Below are positions 33,376-43,100 of a stretch of 54,421 bases of DNA, piece after piece. The stretch lies in assembly GCA_018239845.1 (NCBI GenBank), contig JAFEGO010000021.1, positions 1-54,421 on the forward strand. The letters are read 5' to 3'. The notes under the pieces are model-generated. The model was given only the letters and a program-made list of their open reading frames with translations. It searched no databases and was not told the DNA's origin. The position numbers and the translations under genes are program-made. Every line of letters starts with the position of its first letter. Positions within the stretch are counted from its first letter, which is position 1. Origin of the DNA: Verrucomicrobiota bacterium (GTDB lineage: Bacteria; Verrucomicrobiota; Verrucomicrobiia; Opitutales; Opitutaceae).

Positions 33376-34758
33376 ATGTACCGACTCTTTCATCTTGTCC
33401 TTACTGCCGCCATTTTCATGGGTTTGCCGGATGGTGTACGGGCGCAGGCTTCAGCGGAGCGTGGCACAGGCTTGCCCTTGCCTGAGAAGTACTTCCCGGT
33501 TCTTGCTCAGTTGATCGATACCGCCGGCAAGCAGTCATCCCGGATGATTGCCCGCAACGCCGAGGATGCAATCGCCGAGGCTGGCCGCATGTTGGCCCGC
33601 TCGGGGCAGCTGCCCAGCATTGGCGGCAGCGCCCAATACAATCCTTACCAGCTCGATATCCGCGGCGATGTACCTGATCCGGTGGTTTCTCAGCGCCTGA
33701 CTTATGGAGTCTCTTTGACCCAGCCGATATTTCACTGGGGTGCCTTGCGTAACAATACGCGCATCGGCGAGTTACAGCTCAAGATTACCCAAGGTCAGAC
33801 GGCCGAGGTTTACCGTCTGCTTGAACAGGAAATCCGCGGCCAGTTTCTTCAGCTCATCATCCGCAAGACCGCGCTCGCTCGCGCCCGGCTCAGTCGTGAC
33901 CTGGCGGATGCTCAGGTTAAGTTCGCTGAAGAACGGCTGGCTGCCCACTCGATTGCTCAAGGCGACCTGTTTGGCATCCGCATGAACCAGACGCAGCTCG
34001 TCCTGAATCTGGACCGGGCTCAAGAGGACTATGATGCCGCCAAGCGTTTGCTCGCCAAGCTTACCGGGACTTCGCCGCTCACCGATAACCAGATCCCTGA
34101 TGCCGTCCCGGTCGTCGCTCCGGACATTCCAGTGCTGGAGGCGCTCCTGAGCAACTACGCCGGCGCTCGCTTGGAAACTTCCAACAACCTCAAGGTGATT
34201 GGCGACCAGATTCGCATCGAGGAACTCACTTATAAGAACGCCTCCACGCGTTTGCGTCCCAAGTTCAATTTTCTCACCGGCCTCTCGCAGGACCTTCAGA
34301 GTTACACCACGAACATCGGTCAGAAATACAGTGTGCGCTCCTACTACGTCGGCGCGCAGGTCAGCTGGTCGCTTTTCGACGGCCATGCCACCCGGGCGCT
34401 GAAGATCAGCTCGCTTGCCCGTCGGCGGCAGTTGGAACAGAGCTACAAGACCATGACTGACGATCTCGTCGATCAGGCCCGCAGCCAGCTCAAGCAGATG
34501 ACTTTTTCCGCCCGCAGCATGGCGATCAGCGACCAATATTTGGCCATGGGTGAAGACAACGTGAAAGGGCAGCAAGTGGAGATGGCGCGTGGCGCGGCCT
34601 CGCAGGCCGACGTAAACAGCGCCGAACTTAACCTGTTCGATCTCCGGCTCAACGCCTACGGCGCCCGCATCGATTACCTCATGCGCTCGGCCGAATATCT
34701 CTCCCTCGTCGGCGACACCGAGCCCGCCGCCACCTTTTCCACGCCCCACCGTTCATGA
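33376..34758 (+). CDS. TolC-like outer membrane efflux protein
   Basis: The product is 460 residues from ATG 33376, chosen because it begins a clean signal peptide (MYRLFHLVLTAAIFMG, cleavage likely after VRA). The mature part has the two long helical repeats of the OEP/TolC family: a strand region with PSIGGSAQYNPYQ and YGVSLTQPIFHWGALRN, a helix rich in Arg/Ala/Leu, and a second half repeat GAQVSWSLFDGHATRALKIS. It would form the trimeric outer membrane channel of a tripartite exporter. The stop overlaps the start of the membrane fusion protein gene by 4 bases. No Shine-Dalgarno is evident before the chosen start. Confidence 0.88.
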   Translation: MYRLFHLVLTAAIFMGLPDGVRAQASAERGTGLPLPEKYFPVLAQLIDTAGKQSSRMIARNAEDAIAEAGRMLARSGQLPSIGGSAQYNPYQLDIRGDVPDPVVSQRLTYGVSLTQPIFHWGALRNNTRIGELQLKITQGQTAEVYRLLEQEIRGQFLQLIIRKTALARARLSRDLADAQVKFAEERLAAHSIAQGDLFGIRMNQTQLVLNLDRAQEDYDAAKRLLAKLTGTSPLTDNQIPDAVPVVAPDIPVLEALLSNYAGARLETSNNLKVIGDQIRIEELTYKNASTRLRPKFNFLTGLSQDLQSYTTNIGQKYSVRSYYVGAQVSWSLFDGHATRALKISSLARRRQLEQSYKTMTDDLVDQARSQLKQMTFSARSMAISDQYLAMGEDNVKGQQVEMARGAASQADVNSAELNLFDLRLNAYGARIDYLMRSAEYLSLVGDTEPAATFSTPHRS

Positions 34759-35858
34759 AAAAAATCCTCTTCGCCCTCGCGTTGCTGATCGCGGCCGCCG
34801 TGGCGACCAGCCTTCTGCTCCGTCCCGTCGCCAAGGTCGTCGCGGCCGCCCCCGGCCTCGCCATCAAGGCCGTGCCCGGCAGCGTCACCGTGCGTGCCGA
34901 GTTTGAGATGGAGCTCAAGAGCGAGCAGTCCGGCCGCGTGGTCGAGAGCACCCTCGACCAGGGCGCGCACGTAAAGCAGGGCGACGTGCTCATCCAGATC
35001 GACCCGGGTGACCTGAAGCTCGACATCGAGCACATCGAGAGCGACTACGAGGCGGCCAAGGCGCGCATCGCCGTCGGCTCCGCCGTCAAACTCGAACTTC
35101 TGACCGCCCAGGATAATTTCAAGAACTACGAGCGCCTGGCCAAGGGCGGCTCCTATGCTCTGGCCGATTTGGAAAAGCAGCGCCGTGCGGTCGAGGCGAT
35201 CCAGCAGCGCGTCGCCTTGGAGGAGGTGAACAACAAGTCGCTTCTGGAAGGTTACGAAAACACCCTGAAGGTCCGCCGCCGCGCCCTCGATAAAATGACC
35301 ATCCGCGCGCCTTTCGACGGTATTGTCTCTGTGGTCTATGCCCGCCCCGGCGCGCTGATCTCCGGCGGAGCGCCCATTGCCCTGCTTATCTCGACCAGCC
35401 GCACCGTCGAGGTGCGCATCAGCGAGGAGTATTTTTCCGGCATCAAGCTCGGTCAGAAGGCCTCCGTGCGTTTCCTCGGCTACGGCGACCAGCTGTATCC
35501 GGCCACGGTGGAAAAACTCCTTCCGACCGCCGATCCCGACACGCAGCGCTACATCGCGCACCTCAAGGTCGACATCCCGGTCGAAAAACTTACGCCCGGT
35601 CTCACCGGCGAGGCCACCATCGTGGTCGATGAGCGTCAGGCCCAGACCATCATCCCCCGCCGCGCCCTGCAGGGCCGCACCGTCCTCGTCGTCGAGGATG
35701 GGCGCGTCCGCCAGCGCGAGGTCGAGGTCGGCTTCGTCAGCCTCACCGCCGTGGAAGTGCTCAAGGGCCTCAAGTCCGGCGACCTTGTGATCGTGGAGGA
35801 CCTCGATCTCTACCGGGACGGCCAGCGCGTGAAGACCGTCACTGTGTCGGCTGATTAA
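34755..35858 (+). CDS. Membrane fusion (HlyD/RND periplasmic adaptor) protein
   Basis: The 367-residue protein has an N-terminal membrane anchor or signal (ILFALALLIAAAVATSLLL). A lipoyl-like half motif follows (SEQSGRVVESTLDQGAHVKQGDVLIQID), then a helical hairpin about 90-175, the second lipoyl half (MTIRAPFDGIVSVVYARPGALISGGAPIALLI), a beta-barrel domain, and a membrane-proximal C-terminal domain (IIPRRALQGRTVLVVEDGRVRQREVEVG). It links the ABC permease in the inner membrane to the TolC-like channel. Gene order tolC-adaptor-permease-ATPase supports a MacAB-like or lipid/lipoprotein-linked export complex. Confidence 0.9.
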   Translation: MKKILFALALLIAAAVATSLLLRPVAKVVAAAPGLAIKAVPGSVTVRAEFEMELKSEQSGRVVESTLDQGAHVKQGDVLIQIDPGDLKLDIEHIESDYEAAKARIAVGSAVKLELLTAQDNFKNYERLAKGGSYALADLEKQRRAVEAIQQRVALEEVNNKSLLEGYENTLKVRRRALDKMTIRAPFDGIVSVVYARPGALISGGAPIALLISTSRTVEVRISEEYFSGIKLGQKASVRFLGYGDQLYPATVEKLLPTADPDTQRYIAHLKVDIPVEKLTPGLTGEATIVVDERQAQTIIPRRALQGRTVLVVEDGRVRQREVEVGFVSLTAVEVLKGLKSGDLVIVEDLDLYRDGQRVKTVTVSAD

Positions 35859-35878
35859 GCCGCCGCTCCGTCCTACCC

Positions 35879-37123
35879 ATGTCGCCCAATCTCCGCATTG
35901 CGTTCCGCTTCCTCACGGCGAAGAAGCGCGCCATGCTGATGAGCCTCTCCTGCATCGTGCTCGGTGTCGGCCTGTTCGTCATCACCCAGGCGACCACGAG
36001 CGGCTTCGAGAAGTTCTTCATCAAGACCATCCTCGGCACCAACGGCGCGATGCGCGTGCAGGACAAGATCCAGGACACCATGCGCAGCATGGCTGCCGGC
36101 GGCGAAAACTCGAAGTTCCGCATCTCCAGTCGCGAGGGCCGCAAGTACATCGAGGGCATCGAGGAGCCGCAGCTCGTGGTCAACGCCCTGATGAAATTCG
36201 CCAACGTCTCCGGCGCCTCCATCGTGCTCAACTCGCCTGCCATCCTGCGCAACGACAGCAAGACCGACTCGATCAAGATCTTCGGCATCAACCTCGACGA
36301 CCACCTGCGCGTCTCCGACCTCGCGAGCCAGATCGTGGACGGCAAGCTCGAAGACTTTCGCAACAGTCCCTCGGGCATCCTCATCGGTCGCGAGCTGTGC
36401 AACCGCCAGGGCCTCGCGATCGGCGACTCCATCATCATCGACGCCCGCGGCCAGCAGCGCCGCTACCGCATCAGCGCGATCTACGAGACGGGTGTGAGCG
36501 ACATCGACCGCGCCTACGTCTATCTCAACATGGGCGAGGCGCGCTCCCTTTTGAAAAAGCCCACCGGCGCGACCTACATCCAGGTCAACCTCATCGACAA
36601 GGACCGCGCTCCGGAGGATGCCGTGCATATCGAAGAGGTCCTGCAGCACCAGGCGCGCAGCTGGCAGTGGCGCGAGAAACCCTGGCTCTCGGCCTTCAAG
36701 GCGCTGAGCATTTCCTCCGCCATCACCACCTCCGTCTTCACGCTGATCGCCGGTCTCGCGATGTTGAATACGCTCGCGATGATCGTCATCGAGAAGACCA
36801 AGGACATCGCGATCCTGCGCTCGATGGGTTATGAGCGGAAGGATATCACGCAGATATTCCTCTGGCAGGCGCTGATCGTGCTGGCCATCGGCACGTCGGT
36901 GGGCGCGGCGCTGGGCTACGCTGGCACCTACGCCGTCTCGCGGATTCCGATGCCGGTCACCGGTATCTTCAGGACGGAGACCTTCCAAGTGTACATCTCG
37001 CCCTGGCACTACGTGGCCGCCGTCCTCATGGCCGCGGTCATGGTCATGGGCGCCAGCATCATCCCCGCCCGCCGTGCGGCGCGCATGGAGCCCGGCGACA
37101 TTGTGCGCGGCACCTCAACGTAA
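35879..37123 (+). CDS. ABC transporter permease, FtsX/MacB/LolC family
   Basis: The 414-residue protein has the family's four membrane helices: one near residues 18-40 (MLMSLSCIVLGVGLFVITQ), then a large periplasmic domain (about 45-275), and three helices in the C-terminal FtsX domain (SSAITTSVFTLIAGLAMLNTLAMIVIEKTKDIAILRSMGYERKDI, then two more). The motif KTKDIAILRSMG is the coupling helix that contacts the ATPase. The ATPase is a separate gene, as in LolCDE, not fused as in MacB. Substrate is unknown: hydrophobic molecules, peptides or lipids are typical of this type of mechanotransmission exporter. Confidence 0.9.
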   Translation: MSPNLRIAFRFLTAKKRAMLMSLSCIVLGVGLFVITQATTSGFEKFFIKTILGTNGAMRVQDKIQDTMRSMAAGGENSKFRISSREGRKYIEGIEEPQLVVNALMKFANVSGASIVLNSPAILRNDSKTDSIKIFGINLDDHLRVSDLASQIVDGKLEDFRNSPSGILIGRELCNRQGLAIGDSIIIDARGQQRRYRISAIYETGVSDIDRAYVYLNMGEARSLLKKPTGATYIQVNLIDKDRAPEDAVHIEEVLQHQARSWQWREKPWLSAFKALSISSAITTSVFTLIAGLAMLNTLAMIVIEKTKDIAILRSMGYERKDITQIFLWQALIVLAIGTSVGAALGYAGTYAVSRIPMPVTGIFRTETFQVYISPWHYVAAVLMAAVMVMGASIIPARRAARMEPGDIVRGTST

Positions 37124-37132
37124 TCTTTTCCC

Positions 37133-37819
37133 ATGGCCGAAGCCTCCAACGCCGTCCTCCGCTGCACCAACCTGCACCGTCACCTCGGTCAGGGGGAGGG
37201 GCGCGTGCACGTGCTGCGTGGCGTGTCCTTTGAGGCGGAGCGCGGCCAGGTCTGCGCCATTGTCGGCCCGTCGGGCTGTGGCAAGAGCACGTTGCTCTAC
37301 CTGCTCGGCCTGCTCGACAAGCCCGGCGAGGGGCAGATCACGATCAACGGCCAGCTGATGTCCAACCACGACGACGCGGCCCGCACCGCGGCCCGCTGCG
37401 CGCACATCGGCTTCGTCTTCCAGTTTCACTTCCTGATGCTGGAGTTTACCGCGCTGGACAACGTGATGATGCCCATGCGCAAGCTCGGCCGTCTCACCCC
37501 CGAGGAGATGATGGCTCGCGCCCACGCCTTGCTCACGAGCGTCGGTCTGGGCGAAAAGACCCACCGCCTCGGCACGCAGCTCTCCGGCGGCGAGCAGCAG
37601 CGCGTGGCCGTCGCCCGCGCCCTGGCCAACCAGCCCGCGATCATCCTCGCCGACGAGCCCACCGGCAACCTGGACGTGAAGAACTCCGCCGTGATCTTCG
37701 ACCTGCTCACCAGTCTGGCCAAGGAAAACGGCCAGGCCGTCGTCCTCGTCACGCACAATCCCGATATCGCCAATCGCTGCGACAGCGTGCGGCCGATGCG
37801 CGATGGGCTCTTCGTCTGA
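37133..37819 (+). CDS. ABC transporter ATPase, LolD/MacB type
   Basis: The 228-residue protein is a complete ATPase: Walker A GPSGCGKS (45-52), Q-loop FVFQFHFLM (about 95-103), signature LSGGEQQRVAVARAL (150-164), Walker B IILADEPTGNLD (170-181) and switch His (LVTHN). QFHFLMLEFTALDNVMMPM matches the LolD subfamily. It lies 9 bases after the permease gene and is the motor of that exporter. Its last 17 bases overlap the start of the following membrane protein gene. Confidence 0.92.
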   Translation: MAEASNAVLRCTNLHRHLGQGEGRVHVLRGVSFEAERGQVCAIVGPSGCGKSTLLYLLGLLDKPGEGQITINGQLMSNHDDAARTAARCAHIGFVFQFHFLMLEFTALDNVMMPMRKLGRLTPEEMMARAHALLTSVGLGEKTHRLGTQLSGGEQQRVAVARALANQPAIILADEPTGNLDVKNSAVIFDLLTSLAKENGQAVVLVTHNPDIANRCDSVRPMRDGLFV

Positions 37820-39152
37820 CAAGGCGGTCTCGGCTCCGGGCGGGAAACTACTGCGGGGGTGGATCGTCGGGTGCGCCGTGGCGGCCTGCCTGCTGGTGAC
37901 GACCCAGTTGCTCGAGATGCCGTGGCGCAGCGCGCTCCGCGGCTACGACAACACCTTCAACTACCTCTGGCTCCGCTCCGCCATGGTCGATGGCGACTGG
38001 GATTTTCGCAACGACCTCGCGGCCTGCAACACACTCGAGCCCGAGTTTCGCGCCTCGGCGCTCGCGCTTGCGCCGACGCCCGCCGGGCGCATCCCCAACA
38101 AGTACGGCACCGGCTGGGCCGTGCTCACGCTGCCGTTTTACCTCGTGGCCGACGGGATCACGGCGGCGGGCCGCGCGCTTGGGTGGTGGACCTGGCCGCG
38201 CGACGGGTTCAACCCCGTGTACCAGACGTGTATCCAAATCGGCCATGTCGCGCTCGCGCTGCTCGCCCTCTGGCTCGCGGCGAAGGCGATTGCCGCGTGG
38301 CTGGGCGACCGCACCTGGGTACCGCTGGCGGTGCTGGCGGTGTGGGCCGCGAGCCCGTTGCTCTATTACCAGACGGCCAACATCGGCATGGCCCATGGCG
38401 CGGCGTTTTTCGCCGTCGCCCTCTGCGCCTATGCACTCGTGCGCGCCCGGGACGGAGCTCGATGGTGGTGGTTGCTGGCCGGGGCAGGGTGGGGGCTGGC
38501 GGTGACGACGCGATTTCAACTCGGCGTCTTCGGTCTCCTCGCCGCGTGGTACTGGTGGGATCAGCTGCGCCAAGGCGGACGTATTGCCGGGCCGGTCGGT
38601 TGGTTTGCCGCCGGGGCGGCCCCGCTGCTGGCCTTGCAGCTCTGGGCGTGGCACGTCGTATACGGACGGTGGCTGGTCTTCAGCTACGGCGGGGAAGGGG
38701 AGTCGTTCCACTGGACGCGCCCCGAGCTTTTCAACGCCCTCTGCTCCCCATGGCACGGGCTGTTTTACTGGCATCCGCTGCTGCTGGTCGCGGCGCTGGG
38801 CCTGTTGGCATGGGCATGGCGTGCCCGCGGCCTCGCTGCGGTGTGGGTCGCCGTGCTCGGGCTCACCCTGTACATCAACGCCGCGTGGTGGTGCTGGTGG
38901 TTCGCGTCGGCCTTCGGCGGCCGGGCTTGGGATGCGGCACTGCTGGCGCTGATGGCCGGATTCGCCTGGCTCCTGCAGCGCGCCGGCCGCCGCGGCCGCG
39001 CCTTTCTCCTCGTCCTCGCCGGGATCGCGGCACTGTGGAATTTCTACCTCATCACGCTTTACCGCACGGCGGCGATCCCGCGCAACGAACCGGTGACGTG
39101 GGGCCAGATGATCGAGGCGGCCGGCAAGCTCGGCGACGCCGCGCATTTCTAA
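37803..39152 (+). CDS. Polytopic membrane protein, GT39-like
   Basis: The 449-residue protein has about ten hydrophobic helices. After the first helix come the acidic loop SALRGYDNTFNYLWLRSAMVDGDWDFRND and the motif GRIPNKYGTGWAVLTLPFYL, both typical of dolichyl/undecaprenyl-phosphate sugar transferases of the GT39/ArnT clan, but no firm enzyme name is possible. It overlaps the ATPase gene by 17 bases and is the last gene of the export operon, so it may glycosylate the exported molecule or a surface component. A small hairpin (TTCCCC-GA-GGGGAA, 39167-39180) follows 15 bases after the stop but lacks a T run. Confidence 0.78.
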   Translation: MGSSSDKAVSAPGGKLLRGWIVGCAVAACLLVTTQLLEMPWRSALRGYDNTFNYLWLRSAMVDGDWDFRNDLAACNTLEPEFRASALALAPTPAGRIPNKYGTGWAVLTLPFYLVADGITAAGRALGWWTWPRDGFNPVYQTCIQIGHVALALLALWLAAKAIAAWLGDRTWVPLAVLAVWAASPLLYYQTANIGMAHGAAFFAVALCAYALVRARDGARWWWLLAGAGWGLAVTTRFQLGVFGLLAAWYWWDQLRQGGRIAGPVGWFAAGAAPLLALQLWAWHVVYGRWLVFSYGGEGESFHWTRPELFNALCSPWHGLFYWHPLLLVAALGLLAWAWRARGLAAVWVAVLGLTLYINAAWWCWWFASAFGGRAWDAALLALMAGFAWLLQRAGRRGRAFLLVLAGIAALWNFYLITLYRTAAIPRNEPVTWGQMIEAAGKLGDAAHF

Positions 39153-39316
39153 GGATTTTCGGCGTTTTCCCCGAGGGGAAGTCATTAGCGCGAGCCCGCT
39201 TGGTTGTCAGGTTACGTCATATTCCGGCGCAATGAATCAGGTTCCGGAAAATTTGGTTTACAACGCAAACGCCGCCCCATTCCTTGACTGCTGCTTCAAC
39301 ACCTACCGCATTTCTT
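39153..39316. promoter_or_regulatory. Leader region of the act operon
   Basis: This gap precedes the act operon and presumably holds its promoter. A hairpin TTCCCC-GA-GGGGAA at 39167-39180 could be a weak terminator of the preceding operon. TTGTCA at 39204 and TTGACT at 39284 resemble -35 boxes, but no convincing -10 box follows either at the right spacing. I see no RNA gene. Confidence 0.3.
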
Positions 39317-39508
39317 GTGAGCTACGATCCTTCACGCAAAAGCTTCCTCGCCAAATTGGCCGGCCTCGCGGCCGTTGTGGGTCTTGCACCCCGCCTTGTG
39401 GCAAAATCGGTGGCTACTTCGGCCCCCGCTCCGGCTTTGGCTCCGCGCGTTTCGGTGGCCCTCCGGCATGATTCTCGCTCCGTGGCGCGTCGCCCGGACT
39501 CGGTTTAA
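39317..39508 (+). CDS. Small protein with Tat-like signal, upstream of actA
   Basis: From GTG 39317 the frame gives 63 residues: VSYDPSRKSFLAKLAGLAAVVGLAPRLVA, then an Ala/Pro-rich tail ending SVARRPDSV. The start resembles a twin-arginine export signal (S-R-K-x-F-L instead of S-R-R-x-F-L) with a good hydrophobic core. A TTG at 39284 in the same frame is an alternative start. It ends 26 bases before actA, so it may be the first gene of the operon. No function is known to me and no ribosome site is visible; the evidence is the signal-like sequence and position only. Confidence 0.45.
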   Translation: MSYDPSRKSFLAKLAGLAAVVGLAPRLVAKSVATSAPAPALAPRVSVALRHDSRSVARRPDSV

Positions 39509-39534
39509 CTTCCGCCCGGCGCACTCACCCGGCT

Positions 39535-40188
39535 ATGTCGAATATTTTTCCCAAATCGGCGAACAAACTTCCGCTCCAGATCGTAATCTATCTGGTCGTC
39601 CTCGTCGGCCTCGCCACCGCGGGCGTCACCTACTACATGACGCCGAAGTACACCCGCGTCGGCTACGCCCCGGTCCAGCCGGTGCCGTACAGCCACGCGC
39701 TGCATGTCGGCCAGCTCGGCCTCGACTGCCGCTACTGCCATAGCAATATCGAGCAGTCCGGCTACGCCAACCTCCCCACCGCGCAGACCTGCATGAACTG
39801 CCATAGCATGGTCAAGAAGGACAGCCCCCTCCTGGCGGTGGTGCGCAAGAGCTACGAGACCGGTGAGTCGGTGCCGTGGGTCCAGATCCACCAAACGCCT
39901 GACTACGTTTACTTTAACCATGCCGTCCACGTCAACCGCGGCGTCAGCTGCGTCGAGTGCCACGGCAAGATCAACGAGATGGAGGTCGTCTCCCACCAGA
40001 AGTCGCTGAGCATGGGCTTCTGCCTTGATTGCCACCGCAATCCCGAGGCTCACGTCCGTGAGAAGGCCGACATCTTCAACCTCGATTCTCCCACGATCGC
40101 CACCAAGTCCGGCACCGAGGCTGGCGTGAAATTCGTGCATGATTGGAAAATCAAGCCCCCGCAAAGCTGCACCGGCTGTCATCGATGA
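39535..40188 (+). CDS. actA: Alternative Complex III pentaheme cytochrome c subunit ActA
   Basis: The 217-residue protein has one N-terminal membrane helix (LQIVIYLVVLVGLATAGVTYYM, about 14-35) and five heme c motifs: CRYCH (65-69), CMNCH (86-90), CVECH (139-143), CLDCH (163-167) and CTGCH (212-216). Five CxxCH motifs with a single anchor is the standard ActA layout. In Alternative Complex III it takes electrons from the iron-sulfur subunit ActB and passes them towards the monoheme ActE and an oxidase. The stop overlaps the actB start by 4 bases. Confidence 0.95.
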   Translation: MSNIFPKSANKLPLQIVIYLVVLVGLATAGVTYYMTPKYTRVGYAPVQPVPYSHALHVGQLGLDCRYCHSNIEQSGYANLPTAQTCMNCHSMVKKDSPLLAVVRKSYETGESVPWVQIHQTPDYVYFNHAVHVNRGVSCVECHGKINEMEVVSHQKSLSMGFCLDCHRNPEAHVREKADIFNLDSPTIATKSGTEAGVKFVHDWKIKPPQSCTGCHR

Positions 40189-43100
40189 AACGCAAATTTG
40201 AACATCCCGCCCCGTCCGCGCGCGAGCTGAACGGTCCGGCCTACTGGCGCAGTCTTGACGAGCTGGCGGCCACGCCCGGCTTCAAGGCGCAAATGGAACG
40301 CGAGTTCCCCGAGGGTGCCTCCAATCTCGATGGCGTCGATCGTCGCCATTTCATGAAGATCATGGCGGCGTCCTTCGCGCTCGGCGGCCTCAGCCTCGCC
40401 GGCTGCCGCCGCCCGGAGAAGTTCGTGCTGCCCTACGGCAAGTCCGTCGAGGGCGTCATCCCCGGTCTCCCGCTCTACTTCGCGACGGCCATGCCGCTGC
40501 GTAACTCCGCGATCCCGCTGCTCGCCGAGACCCATCAGGGCCGCCCGACCAAGCTCGAGGGCAACCCGACCTACGCCCCCCACGGTGGCGCCAGCTCCCT
40601 CCTCGCGCAGGCCTCCGTCCTTGATCTTTACGATCCGAGCCGCGCCCAGCAGCACACGCAGAATGGCACCGCGATCGACACCGCCGCGGTCCACGCCCTC
40701 CTGGCCAAGATCAGCGCCGATTACACCGCCACCGGTGGCGAAGGCCTCGCCTTCCTCGCCGAGCAGTCCTCCTCGCCGACCCGCGCCCGCCTCGTGGCGG
40801 AGCTGAAGAGCAAGTTCCCCCGCGCCATCTGGTCCGAGTACGAGCCCGTCGCCGACGAGCCCCCGGTCGCCGCCGCGCGCGCCGCCTTCGGCCAGGACGT
40901 CAAGCCCCTCTATCGCTTCGCCAAGGCCAAGCGCATCGTCTCCCTCGACGCCGACTTCATCGGCTCCGAGTCGGGCAATCTCTACTACACCCGCGAGTTC
41001 GCGAAGGGTCGCCGCGTCACCTCCAAGGAGGATGCGGAGAACATGAACCGCCTTTACGTGGCCGAGAGCGGTTTCACGCTCACGGGCAGCATGGCGGATC
41101 ACCGCCTGCGTCTCGCCAGCAGCCACATGTTCGCCATCGCGGCGGCGCTGGCGGCCAAGATTACCGGTTCGAGCAGCTTTGCCGCGCTGGCCGAAGGCCT
41201 CGAGGTCACGCCCCGCTGGGTGGACGAGTGCGCCGCCGACCTGCTGGAGCATAAGGGCCAGAGCCTCGTGCTCGCCGGCGCGCATCAGCCCGCCGCGGTC
41301 CACGCCATCGCCTACGCGATCAACGCCGTCCTCGGCAACATCGGCTCCACCGTTGACTTCGTCGCCGTGCAGGCGCCGGAGGCCACCACCATCAAGGGCT
41401 TGGGCGTCGCGATCCGCGCGCACCTCGTGCAGACGCTCGTGGTGCTCGGCGGCAATCCCGCCTACAATGCCCCCGCCGATGTGGACTGGGCTGGTCTGAC
41501 CAAGCTCGTCCCCAACATCGTCCGCTACGGTTACTACAACGACGAGACCTCGGCGCTGGCTGGCACGCACATCGCCGCGACCCATTATTTGGAGTCGTGG
41601 GGCGATGCCCGCACGGTCGACGGCACGGTTGTCCCCGTGCAGCCGATGATCCTCCCGCTCTTCAACGGTCTCACCGAGATCGAGGTGCTGGCCCGCATCG
41701 CCGGCCTGGCGACTGCCGATCCGTACACCCTCGTCACCCAGACGCTCGCCACGCTCCCGGGCGGGGCAGGGGAGCACGCGATTCAGAAGTTCCTGCACGA
41801 CGGCCTGCTCGCGGGCTCGGCCTACGCGCCGGTTTCCGTCGGCTTCGAATTCGGCCGCGCCTCCGCGCTCTTCGCTGACGCCGCCAAGCCCGTCAAGTTC
41901 TCGAAGGACCACCTCGAGGTCCGCTTCGTGGCCGACCACAAGGTCGATGACGGCCGCTTCGCCAACAACGGCTGGCTCCAGGAATGTCCCGACCCGATGA
42001 CCAAGATCTCGTGGGACAACGCCATCCTCGTCAGCCCCCGCCTCGGCAAGGAGCTCGGCGTCTCGCCCAAGGCCTCCCCCCTGCAGGTCGCCCGCGTGGA
42101 GGAGAACGACTTCACCATCGGTAAGGAAAACGCCCACGTGTTTGAGCTGACGGTTGACGGCCGCAAGATCAGCGGCCCCGTCCACATCCAGCCCGGCCTT
42201 TCCAACTACACGGTCGTCGTGGCCCTCGGCTACGGCCGCACCAAGGCCGGCGAAGTCGGCAACGGCGCCGGTTTCAACGCCTCCCCCCTCCGCACCACCG
42301 ACGCGATGCACATCGCCACCGGCGGCAAGCTCGCCGACACCGGCGCGCGCACCCTCCTCGCCAACACGCAGGAGCACTGGTCGATGGAAGGCCGCGACCT
42401 CGTCCGCGAGGCCAACACCGAGGAGTACATCGACAAGCCCGATTTCGTGAAGGAAGTCGGCATGGAGGCCGAGACGCCCTCTACCATCGGTGCGGTCGGC
42501 GAGGCCATGACGCCCGCCCAGCGCGCCACCGAGATGCCCCGCGGCAACTCGCTCTACCAGACGCCCAAGTTCGACGGCCACCACCAGTGGGGCATGAGCA
42601 TCGACCTCAACACCTGCATCGGCTGCAACGCCTGTGTGGTGGCCTGCCAGGCCGAGAACAACGTCCCGATCGTCGGCAAGGACCAGGTCCTCCGCGGTCG
42701 TGAGATGCACTGGATCCGCATCGACCGTTACTATTCGGACGGCAATGCCGACCCGACCGCGTTCGGCAGCGGCGAGGGCAACCGCGTCCTCCCCGGCGAT
42801 TCCGACGATCCGACCGTCTCGCCCCAGGTCTCCCTGCAGCCCGTCGCCTGCGCCCAGTGCGAACTCGCCCCGTGCGAGACCGTGTGCCCCGTCAATGCGA
42901 CGGTCCACGACGACGAGGGCCTCAATGCGATGGCCTACAACCGCTGCATCGGTACCCGTTACTGCGCGAACAACTGCCCGTATAAGGTCCGCCGCTTTAA
43001 CTTCTTCGACTGGAATCAGCGCCGCTTGGACAGCCTCTACATGGGGCCCCTCGGTCCGCAGGGCATGCCGGAGCTCGTCTCGATGGTGAAGAACCCCGAG

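Noticed and set aside
35879..37819. Calling the ABC system a macrolide exporter (MacAB)
   Set aside because: The permease and ATPase are separate as in Lol systems, and nothing in the sequence indicates macrolide specificity.
37848..39185. Both a minus-strand and a second plus-strand frame over the GT39-like gene
   Set aside because: Arg/Pro/Gly-rich shadows; only the frame 37803-39152 yields membrane helices.
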